DNA of 64,000 nt, taken from positions 2,928,536 to 2,992,535 of the forward strand of contig NC_087083.1 of assembly GCF_026151205.1 (NCBI RefSeq), in the 5' to 3' direction. The notes beneath the pieces are model-generated. The model worked only from the letters and a program-made list of their open reading frames with translations, searched no databases and was not told the origin of the DNA. Within the stretch, counting starts at the first letter, position 1. Every line of letters begins with the position of its first letter. Below are positions 44,801 to 56,784 of the stretch, one piece after another. Both the position numbers and the translations under genes were made by a program. The stretch comes from Bolinopsis microptera (Eukaryota; Ctenophora; Tentaculata; Lobata; Bolinopsidae).

Positions 44801-47800
44801 TGTGCTCAGTGCTGCAACAGAAAGGGTTAACAGCAACACAATATTTGGTTGTGCTCAATGCTGCAACAGAAAGGGTTAACAGCAACATAATATTTGGTTG
44901 TGCTCAGTGCTGCAACAGAAAGGGTTAACAGCAACACAATATTTGGTTGTGCTCAGTGCTGCAACAGAAAGGGTTAACAGCAACACAATATTTGGTTGTG
45001 CTCAGTGCTGCAACAGAAAGGGTTAACAGCAACACAATATTTGGTTGTGCTCAGTGCTGCAACAGAAAGGGTTAACAGCAACACAATATTTGGTTGTGCT
45101 CAGTGCTGCAACAGAAAGGGTTAACAGCAACACAATATTTGGTTGTGCTCAGTGCTGCAACAGAAAGGGTTAACAGCAACGCAATATTTGGTTGTGCTCA
45201 GTGCTGCAACAGAAAGGGTTAACAGCAACACAATATTTGGTTGTGCTCAGTGCTGCAACAGAAAGGGTTAACAGCAACACAATATTTGGTTGTGCTCAGT
45301 GCTGCAACAGAAAGGGTTAACAGCAACACAATATTTGGTTGTGCTCAGTGCTGCAACAGAAAGGGTTAACAGCAACACAATATTTGGTTGTGCTCAATGC
45401 TGCAACAGAAAGGGTTAACAGCAACACAATATTTGGTTGTGCTCAGTGCTGCAACAGAAAGGGTTAACAGCAACACAATATTTGGTTGTGCTCAGTGCTG
45501 CAACAGAAAGGGTTAACAGCAACACAATATTTGGTTGTGCTCAATGCTGCAACAGAAAGGGTTAACAGCAACACAATATTTGGTTGGGCCGTTTTTTATT
45601 AAATGTAACCTTGTTAGTTACAAGGTTACAAGTTTAGATACAACCTTATCTTATCTCCACGAGACCTTTTCTCCGAGATAAATACATGTTTCCACAAATT
45701 GTTTTCAAGAGACAATCACAAGTGTCTGGTCGAATCCATCGCAGGAAATATAAGAAACATATTTTATCGTATACATACATTATCTTTCGGGCATTATATT
45801 TATTCAAAATGTATTACGCTAATAGTATTTTAATATTTGAATCACCTTGGAGATTCACACTGTCCCATTTTGCCTCCAACTCCGCCTCATCCAGCCATAT
45901 AAGAGGAAGGGGCTCGTCCTTAATGTTCATTGGGTGAGACCAGCTTGTGTTGAGTCTACCTGCCACTTTCTCTAAAGTAGCTTCTCCGTAACCCAGTCCG
46001 AGCTGGAAGCACACCGCTGATGCTGTTAATCTGAGCACGTGATTTATCAATTAATTTAATTAATTAATTAGTTAATTTAATTAATTAATTATTTTAATTA
46101 GAAGGTGATTTCAATTAAATTAGAAGGTGATTTAAATTGGATTGGAAGGAATTAGGTTCATTCTTTTCAGGTTCGTCATTCAACTTTCCAAAATTTCTTC
46201 ATCAGATTATACAACTTCCTATGTAATAAATATGATTCTGCAACTTATTCTTTTTTAGTTAAAAAGCTAAAATTGAACATAGTGAGGATATGAAACTAAT
46301 CAAACGCATAATTCGAAATATCATCAAACAAATACCTTGTCCATGGTGTAGCTGAACAAACAGAACCCCACTGGTCATTATACTTAATGGCCACCAATCC
46401 CTTCCAAATAATATGATGTACCCAATCATAATCTCCTATCAGCTTGAGATCCTGATACCCGTTCTTAAAGCACTGAACCCCCGCGTAGCTATTCTTCCCA
46501 CACCCATCTCCCCCATCCACTATATCCCAGCCCGTATTAGGGCACGTGTATAGGGACGGCTCAGCCCCCGAACAGGTCATGTTACTCAACCACACGCTCT
46601 CACGGGACGAGATCTTCTTGCTAACCCCAAATATGGGGATACCACCGTTCCCCCTGATACTGTTACAGAAGACTGTAGCATCTGGAGTGTCCCAGTCCAG
46701 GTCACAGATCACTCCCCAGCTGTTTATCCACTGGATGCTAACCACCCCTGTTATACTGTAGTCCTCTTCTATTGGCATTGCTCCTGCCTTCTCCAGGAGC
46801 TTGCTCCCGTGTTCGGTAGCACAGATTGTTAAACCTTCCACCGTAAAAGCTTGCGGAGTCCTTGAACCATCCGCATAAGGGTTGATCCCGACTATCTTCT
46901 TGAAATCCTCATGATACTCGACCACGTTTCCTTCACTTGCCTCCGTCTTTACATTAAACAACACATTGGATTTACTGCTCTGTCCCATTTTAGTAGTCCA
47001 GGCCACATAAGCAGATTTAGTCATCACCATCATGATCTGCTCCACCTTGCCGGGTGCGTTGTTGTAGGGTAGATCTGAGCTGGCCCCCATGTCAGCCTCT
47101 TCGCAGGAGTCAGTGGTTGGTTGTAGGTTTACCACACCTGCGGTGGAGTCCACTGTCACCTGAGGAGATGTTTGGTAAGGGTTTCAGAATGTTTAGGTTA
47201 GTAGTAGGTAGTACAAGTAGTAGGTTTCGGAACTAAGTACGTTGTAGCAGTTACAAAATCAAAACCTACTCATTGCATTATTACAAATAAGTTTGCCTTC
47301 TATAATAGTTGACATGGTCTGAAATCTCATATAAAAGAATAAAAGGTTGATGTTTTAAACCTTCCAGATTTCCATTAAATTAACAAGGTATGGGAATGTC
47401 AAATATTATTTTAGGTTTTTGCTTGTCTGCTTAATAAAGTACCTTGATAAACTTCTTATTGGTCGCACAGTTGAGGGAGAACGAAGATGTTTGTTTGGGA
47501 AACTCTATATTAGTTGTGCCGTATATAATCATCAGGTCCCCTATCTCCAATTCAAATCCAAAAGTTTCTTCCGTTACTATTGGGAACTTTTGGAACTTTA
47601 CATCCTTATTGGTCGAACACAGTGCTGAAATAAACTCAATTATAAACATAGTTTAAAATTTGGTAAACTTACTTTGAAACTTGTAAACTTACATAATATA
47701 ATCTTACTTATAAACTTACTACTTAAAAACATACTGAAATTAACTTGCTGAAAATTCGTAATAATAAAAGAATTGAAAAATAAAGTTATCATTATCATAC

Positions 47801-50800
47801 CATCAAGTATAAGATAAGTTTTAGAAGACTCCAAAACATTTATATTGGATGTTTTCGTATCCAGAAGTTTCTTATCATACGTTATCTTCGCCCAGTAAAA
47901 GTGTCCCGCAGTTGTGGCGTTAGCCACTATCGTGAGTGACGTGTCAGAATACGCCATCTCGTCATACGCGAACACTCCTGGTGGTGTGTTGTGGTCCCAG
48001 CACACCTGGTTTCAGTTATATAATTTTTAAATAATTGTTCAATAATTGTTCAATAATTGTTCAATAATTGTTAAATAATTGTTCAATAATTGTTCAATAA
48101 TTGTTTAATAATTGTTCAATAATGTTTTTTAAATTTTTTATTAAGAGTGGCCCACGAGAGGATAGCATGTGGATGCTTTGCCTACCTCTGGGGTATGGCA
48201 GTCTTATTCACTATTGGCAAATGATTGTTTATTAGTTGAATTATTTAAATGATTGTTCATTAGTCGCAAAATTTCAGGACTGAATTCTGATGAAGCTATG
48301 GTATAACTATTATTTCCTCCACTTCTGATTAAGTCATCATATTAATTTGTTCGGCAGACAAACTTCTAGTAGAAATAATCAATACTTAATTAATTAATAA
48401 TTGAATCATGAAATAATTAATTAATGACACACCTGGTTGACCACTCCCAGATTATCATCACTCTGGCACCATTGCCAGTCGGCAGGTAAGTAACTTGGAT
48501 TAGAGTTCTGATACGTAACCTTAGAACGGTTTGTTTTAACACACAACTACATAAAACACATAGTTTGAGAATATAAAAATGTCGATAATTGTCGGCACGT
48601 GATTCAACAACCTTCATCATAATGTCCACATCATGCAGCGGGTCTGCAAATGAAATGAGGTATTTATATCCCGCTCATATGAATAACCAACAACACAAGG
48701 AAGGTGGTTAACCATGTCAGAGCGGCTGACTGTGAGTGATGTGAGCAAATGTGTAAAAGTGAACTAAAGTATAACTCGTCATAAGGTAAAGACAAAATTA
48801 AAACATCTTTTATTGTAAACCACACTTAAGTAAGTGCACAGCTCAAAAATTATCTTGAAATAGTCACCTTAACGTTATCAACGTTTCCTCCGATGCGTTG
48901 AAAGGCGTATGCGTTTGGTTGAGCTGTGATCTTGATAACATATATTTCACCCCAGTCTTCGCCTATGTTTATTTTTTATTGTTGAGTTGTTCAGTATATA
49001 TTGGGTTTATTTGAACTGTAACTATTTTTTATAAAACCTCATGCTCATTGCATCGATCAAAAATAATGAATAAGGTTTCAGGTTTGCGTTATAAAGTTAT
49101 AACCAACGAACATACCGAACGAAGGGTCAGTTTTTGGTCAATGTCCCCATCGCTGGGGGGATATCATCAAGTTTAAAATATAATATAGATGAACATACCG
49201 GAAGAGGCAGTAGATCCGTCTTCATCTGTGAAGGTGGCTGAGCAGCCTACATTGGAACCATGGTACGCGTCGGTTAGTGCAGCAAATGTTATTACGTTGT
49301 AAGTACTGAGTCCTGCCCTAGTTGAGTTTGCTGAAAGGTTGAGAACTATAACATATAATGTATGCTGTATACATCATGTATAATGTATAGTTATAAACAG
49401 TAGTTTCACTTGTCCTACCTAGTCTCTACTACCGGATATTATCCCTGGAATCATAATGTATAATGTATAATTTATAATGTATAATGGTTTTATTATTGTG
49501 ATACGTTTTAGTTATCAGCCTGTTATGTCATTCCGCTGCATCTTTATCATGTCTCTTAACATAACTAACATAAATAAATAGCCTGGGGTCCCCAAGTATA
49601 AATTGTCCATATAGTTGTAGGATAGGTTAATTATTAATATCAGAGCCTATCGAAATAAAGAATGTACCCTGGGTGATCCCTGGACAATTATCCGCTGTAC
49701 TTGTTTCCTCTTTTGTTTCCTCCGTTTTTGTTTCTTCTGTTCGCTTCTCCGGTGTTTGGGCCTGGTTACACTTTCCAGGAACGTCAAATGTTATTTCTTT
49801 TGTTCCGTCCCCCTCCTTTTTTATCCACCTTGTTATCAGAATTATCATTATTTGTATTAAATACTTTTCAAATTTTACAGAGTACAGCAATAAATTAATA
49901 TAAAGATATAAAATAGAATCGTTTGAAATATTGCCCCCATCTGTACAATATGCTAATATGATTGTTTGGCAAATCCAATGCTTTCAACACTAATATATAA
50001 CGGATAATTTCTGAGACAGATAATTAAAGGATGTATGTGCTGTTATAAGCCCCCCCCCCCTCTCGCTCTCACTTTTCAAAATCCCCTCCCCAGGCCTACC
50101 ATCTACATAATTATATTCCACTGAACCCTTAATATTTTGTAATGATCACAGTATACCGAAGTCATGAAATTAACAATGCATAGAAACTGAGACACACATT
50201 GATTTATATATTTTTTAACTCATTGCATCATTGAGTTTTGATCACCATATTTAATTATATTTTTAATTACATATTTAATTACATATTTGATTACATATTT
50301 ACATATTCAATTACATATTTACATATTTTTAATTACATACTTGATGGACTCCTTAGCGACTTCCTTATTACTTTTCACATTGCACGTGATCCGCAGCTGA
50401 GCTCCTAATACAACGTAGAACTTCCTGAACGATAGATCCAAGTTGTTGAAGGATTTCTTCTCTATCTCCGCGGTCCGGAACTGGATTGTAGTTAGATCAC
50501 TGAGAATGGAACCTGGGGAGGCTATTTTTTCGTAGGTCACGTTTGCTTGGTATGTCATACCTGAGGTGTTATAATGTCACTACGTTAAGGGGGCATACAC
50601 CAAATAAACGGCGAGCAAAATTTCAACCCGATACCGCAAGAAATGATTAACTTATAGCGTCTCAACCACAAAATAATTTTTTCCGAAAATTGCACTCTTA
50701 ACCAGGAAATGGTCGATTACAAAAATGGGTATCCTCAAAATAATTTTTTTTGGTGTGGAAACGGTGCGCTAGAAGATCACTGAACTGCCTATGAGGTCAT

Positions 50801-51132
50801 TTGGTCTGGACAGATTTGGTGTATGCCCCCTTAATACGTTATTCACAGTTGATTTTGTATGACAGGTCGGTTTGGTATCATAACACGAACATTTCAGCTT
50901 AGAGACGAGAAGAACAAACCAAATTCAGGGAAGGGTACGAGAGGGGTTTGGAAGGTGAACTCCATGTACTCAACATTGTTCTCCTTGATTGCCTTAGAGG
51001 TAACTTCACCAGTGTTATTTCCCTGAAGTGAGAAAGATGATCTAAGATTGAATTTGGCAGAATTCTAAAAAGGAACCTAAACTGAAACGTACGTTCGATT
51101 CTCTCCACGATTAATGTAAGTAGAAGTAGAAG

Positions 51133-51182
<50 letters not shown>

Positions 51183-54100
51183 AAATAAGAATTTTATTTG
51201 CTCACAGTGCTTGCAATCCAGACAACCGTGGGGTGTGGATGCAGCGCTGGGTCTCCGTCCCCAGGAACAGTTACTCGGCACGTTATGATCTGTTGGTGTT
51301 CTGAAAAGGAGATCGTGTGGCTTTAAGTGTAATTCAAAAACTTTTTTATCAACCTCTTAAAAAATTAATACAAATTTAGATCTTAATGTTGGTGGTTATC
51401 ATGTTTTTAAAAAAAATCAATAAACTTTCAAAATACATCATATTATTTCAAAGAAAATTCGCCTAATGACCTTACCTGCTTTGACAAGTGACCGAGTGTA
51501 AACAAAATTTGGGACACCGAAACACCAGTTGACTATTTCATCTTGCTATTCAAAAAATCTTCCAAAATGACTCCTTCTATTTTGATGACTTTCCGTTTAT
51601 CATAGCGTTATTTGGAAATCTAAGTTGCAGTACCTCAATCGTGTCAATTGTGCCATCCACAGTGAACTCATCAATTGGTCATTCCAGAAGCATTCAGTCA
51701 AAACACCGAAATTTTGATCGTGGAAAGCTAAAATATCAAAAATTCCTACCGGTAGGGCATTTTCATAATTTTCCTTTATGTTTAGCTACCAGTACCTCAA
51801 TGGCGACTTGCGTCAGTCACAATGACATCATTGATTGGTCACTGGTCAAAAAATTCAATCAAAACTGTGAAATTGCGGTCAAGGAAACGGCATAAAAGGT
51901 TATATTAAAAAAAAAGGTCTCCTTCTTTTTTGGTATGGTAGGAAATTTTCAGATTTTGGATTTCAGCTGACCCGGAAATATCTTTAATGAAGGCATTATA
52001 AATCGTATTCATTGTAACTGTCGACATGAGGAATAACAACATGAACTAAATATTTGATGACTTACTAGCAGTGACGAAGGTGTAAAAGGGAGGTTGCACT
52101 GTATAACTCATCACAGTGAAGACTGTCTGTTTTATCTCCTGTGAACCCAGACTGCTTCCCTTAGCTCCACCGGTTTGGAACACCACTGCACAGTAGAATG
52201 TGCCCTCTTGCTCTTTCGCTACCTGTGGCAGATTGGAAAAGTTATATTCGAATTCTTCTGCTGATATACTTAGGGTTACAAGGGTACATGTTTTTCAAAT
52301 TTAATTATAAAGGCTGTATTATTGTTACTATTGATATCATGATTATTATTTATCGCTCAATTTTCAAACCTGGTCACCATAAAAACCATAAAAAGTGCAT
52401 TTTTGTATTTAATAACTCGATCTTAAAGCTATAAAGAAAAATAATAAAAAGTTTCTGATCCTAAAGAAAAAGAACGAAAAGTTTCTGATCTTAAAGAAAA
52501 AGAATGAAAAGTTTATGATCTTAAAGAAAAATAATGAAAAGTCTCTGATCTTAAAGAAAAATAATAAAAAGTTTCTGTTCTTAATGAAAAATAATAAACA
52601 TTTTCTGATCCTAAAGAAAAAGAATGAAAAGTCTCTGATCTTAAAGAAAAAGAATGAAAAGTCTCTGATCTTAAAGAAAAATAATAAAAAGTTTCTGTTC
52701 TTAATGAAAAATAATAAAAAGTTTCTGATCCTAAAGAAAAAGAATGAAAAGTTTCTGATCTTTAAAAAAATAACAAAAAGTCTCTGATCTTAATGAAAAA
52801 TAATAAAAAGTTTTTGTTCTTAATGAAAAAGAATAAAATGTTTCTGATCTTAAAGAAAAAGAATAAAACGTTTCTGATCCTAAAGAAAAAGAACAAAAAG
52901 TTTCTGATCTTAATTAAAGAAAAAGAATGAAAAGTTTCTGATCTTAAAGAAAAAGAGCGAAAGGTTTCTGAATTACCCCTAGCCACTCTATTGTGACATC
53001 AGTTTGTCCCTTTTCTTTGTCATAACGTGCACTCTGCTTAGCGTCTCCTTTGTAGCTCGCACCATCCTTATACCACACAAACTGAGGTGTATTAATAGAT
53101 TACTAGATTAATTGAATAATTGATTTATAGATTAATTGAATAATTGATTAATAGATTAATTGAATAATTGATTTATTGATTAATTGAGCTATTCGGAGCT
53201 CCACTTCGTGAATTTCTGGTGGGATATCTTTCAGCTCGATTTTAAATCAGAGTTTGGGAACCAAGAAGGCAAAAAATATTGCTAAAGCATGGGTCAATAT
53301 AACTAGTTTTAATCATAATCATAATAATTGATAATAATTATTATTCAATGATACTAATTAAGAATTGACGAACTAAACATTTAAACAATCAACAGAACTC
53401 ACACTGGTAACGATAGTAGCATCTTTAGCATGACAAGTAATAGCAACATCTGATCCTGGTACTGCCTCCACGTGACCTCTTTTCATGTTCACCTCTGAGA
53501 AACAGGATTTAAAGTTACTGTTAAAGAGGGGTGTGAGGTGGAAACAAGATGTAATGTTACTTTAGTCGGTAATATTATGGGGCGTCTAATTTGGTCCTTT
53601 TCGGTCCGAAGAACCATATTTATAACACTCCATATTTTTAACACCCATGATAATCCCCCCCATAATATTACCGACTAAGGTATTGTTAAAGCGGGGTATG
53701 AGGTGGTGGGGGGGGGGGGGGGGGGGGTATTGTTAAAGCGGGGTGTGAGGTGGTGGGGGGGGGGTATTGTTAAAGCGGGGTATGAGGTGGTGGGGGGGGG
53801 GGGTATTGTTAAAGCGGGTGTGAGGTGGGGGGGTATTGTTAAAGCGGGGTGTGAGGTGGTGGGGGGGGGGGGGTATTGTTAAAGCGGGGTGTGAGGTGGT
53901 GGGGGGGGGGGGGGGGGTATTGTTAAAGCGGGATGTGAGGTGGTGGGGGGGGGGGGGGGGGTAGTGTTAAAGCGGGGTGTGAGGTGGTGGGGGGGGGTAT
54001 TGTTAAAGCGGGGTGTGAGGTGGGGGGGGTAGTTGTTACAGCGGGGTGTGAGGTGGTGGGGGGGGGGGTATTGTTACAGCGGGGTGTGAGGTGGTGGGGG

Positions 54101-56739
54101 GGGGGGGGGTATTAAAGCGGGGTGTGAGGTGGTGGGGGGTATTGTTAAAGCGGGGTGTGAAGTGGTGGGGGGGTATTGTTAAAGCGGGGTGTGAGGTGGT
54201 GAGGGGGGGGGGGGGTTTTGTTAAAGCGGGGTGTGAGGTGGTGGGGGGGGGGGGGGTATTGTTAAAGCGGGGTGTGAGGTGGTGGGGGGGTATTGTTAAA
54301 GCGGGGTGTGAGGTGGTGGGGGGGGGGTTTTGTTAAAGCGGGGTGTGAGGTGGTGGGGGGGGGGGGGTATTGTTAAAGCGGGGTGTGAGGTGGTGGGGGG
54401 GTATTGTTAAAGCGGGGTGTGAGGTGGTGGGGGGGGTATTGTTAAAGCGGGGTGTGAGGTGGTGGGGGGGGGGGGGGGTATTGTTAAAGCGGGGGTGTGA
54501 GGTGGTGGGGGGGGGGGGGTATTGTTAAAGCGGGGTATGAGGTGGTGGGGGGGGGGGGTATTGTTAAAGCGGGGTGTGAGGTGGTGGGGGGGGGGGGGGG
54601 GGGGGTATTGTTAAAGCGGGGTGTGAGGTGGTGGGGGGGTATTGTTAAAGCGGGGTGTGAGGTGGTGGGGGGGTATTGTTAAAGCGGGGTGAGAGGTGGT
54701 GGGGGAGGGGGTATTGTTAAAGCGGGGTGTGAGGTGGTGGGGGGGTATTGTTAAAGCGGGGTGTGAGGTGGTGGGGGGGGGGGGGTATTGTTAAAGCGGG
54801 GTGTGAGGTGGTGGGGGGGTATTGTTAAAGCGGGGTGTGAGGTGGTGGGGGGGGGGGGTATTGTTAAAGCGGGGTGTGAGGTGGTGGGGAATATTGTTAA
54901 AGCGGGGTGTGAGGTGGTGGGGGGTATTGTTAAAGCGGGGTGTGAGGTGGTGGGGGGTATTGTTAAAGCGGGGTGTGAGGTGGTGGGGGGTATTGTTAAA
55001 GCGGGGTGTGAGGTGGTGGGGGGTATTGTTAAAGCGGGGTGTGAGGTGGTGGGGGGGGGATATTGTTAAAGCGGGGTGTGAGGTGGTGGGGGGTATTGTT
55101 AAAGCGGGGTGTGAGGTGGTGGGGGGGTATTGTTGAAGCGGGGTGTGAGGTGGTGGGGGGGGGTATTGTTAAAGCGGGGTGTCAGGTGGTGGGGGGTATT
55201 GTTAAAGCGGGGTGTGAGGTGGTGGGGGGGGGGGGGGTATTGTTAAAGCGGGGTGTGAGGTGGTGGGGGGTATTGTTAAAGCGGGGTGTGAGGTGGTGGG
55301 GGGTATTGTTAAAGCGGGGTGTGAGGTGGTGGGGGGGTATTGTTAAAGCGGGGTGTGAGGTGGTGGGGGGTATTGTTAAAGCGGGGTGTGAGGTGGTGGG
55401 GGGGGGGGTATTGTTAAAGCGGGGTGTGAGGTGGTGGGGGGGGGGTATTGTTAAAGCGCGGTGTGAGGTGGTGGGGGGGGGGTATTGTTAAAGCGGGGTG
55501 TGAGGTGGTGGGGGGTATTGTTAAAGCGGGGTGTGAGGTGGTGGGGGGGGGGATATTGTTAAAGCGGGGTGTGAGGTGGTGGGGGGTATTGTTAAAGCGG
55601 GGTGTGAGGTGGTGGGGGGGGGGTATTGTTAAAGCGGGGTGTGAGGTGGTGGGGGGTATTGTTAAAGCGGGGTGTGAGGTGGTGGGGGGGATATTGTTAA
55701 AGCGGGGTGTGAGGTGGTGGGGGGGGTATTGTTAAAGCGGGGTGCGAGGTGGTGGGGGTATTGTTAAAGCGGGGTGTGAGGTGGTGGGGGGGGGGTATTG
55801 TTAAAGCGGGGTGTGAGGTGGTGGGGGGGGGGGGGGGGGGGTATTGTTAAAGCGGGGTGTGAGGTGGTGGGGGGGGGTATTGTTTAAAGCGGGGTGTGAG
55901 GTGGTGGGGGGGGGGGGTATTGTTAAAGCGGGGTGTGAGGTGGTGGGGGGGGGTATTGTTAAAGCGGGGTGTGAGGTGGTGGGGGGGGGGGGGTATTGTT
56001 AAAGCGGGGTGTGAGGTGGTGGGGGGGTATTGTTAAAGCGGGGTGTGAGGTGGTGGGGGGGGGGGTTTTGTTAAAGCGGGGTGTGAGGTGGTGGGGGGGG
56101 GGGTATTGTTAAAGCGGGGTGTGAGGTGGTGGGGGGGTATTGTTAAAGCGGGGTGTGAGGTGGTGGGGGGGGTATTGTTAAAGCGGGGTGTGAGGTGGGT
56201 GGGGGGGGGGTATTGTTAAAGCGGGGTGTGAGGTGGTGGGGGGGGGATATTGTTAAAGCGGGGTGTGAGGTGGTGGGGGGGTATTGTTACAGCGGGGTGT
56301 GAAGTGGTGGTGGGGGGGTATTGTTAAAGCGGGGTGTGAGGTGGGGGGGGATTGTTACAGCGGGGTGTGAGGTGGGGGGGTAGTTGTCAGCTTGCTTGCA
56401 CGCGAGTGGGTGTATTGATACAGTTTCTGTTGTAAGTAGCCGCAGTTGATTGATGTTAATTCAAGATAACGCTAACGCCTCGCAGTCATAGTAAGAATAT
56501 GGTTTTATAAACTGGAAAAGAGTTATAAACTACACACCAAGTATGATGAGCGATGTGGCAGCAGATTGGAGAGTAAATGCCGGGTACTCCCCGTAGGTGA
56601 CCTTCAGCATGTATTTCTGTTCTATCTGAGCAGTTCCAACTTTCAAACTGAGGATGAGTTTTATAAAATATCGTTATTTTGCCTAAATCTTAATAACACT
56701 AGTCTTATAACAAAGACAGTTAGCATATCTAATCATTAA

Positions 56740-56784
<45 letters not shown>

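Noticed and set aside
29127..45586. CRISPR arrays
   Set aside because: Units are directly head to tail with no unique spacers, and the genome is a spliced eukaryotic one.
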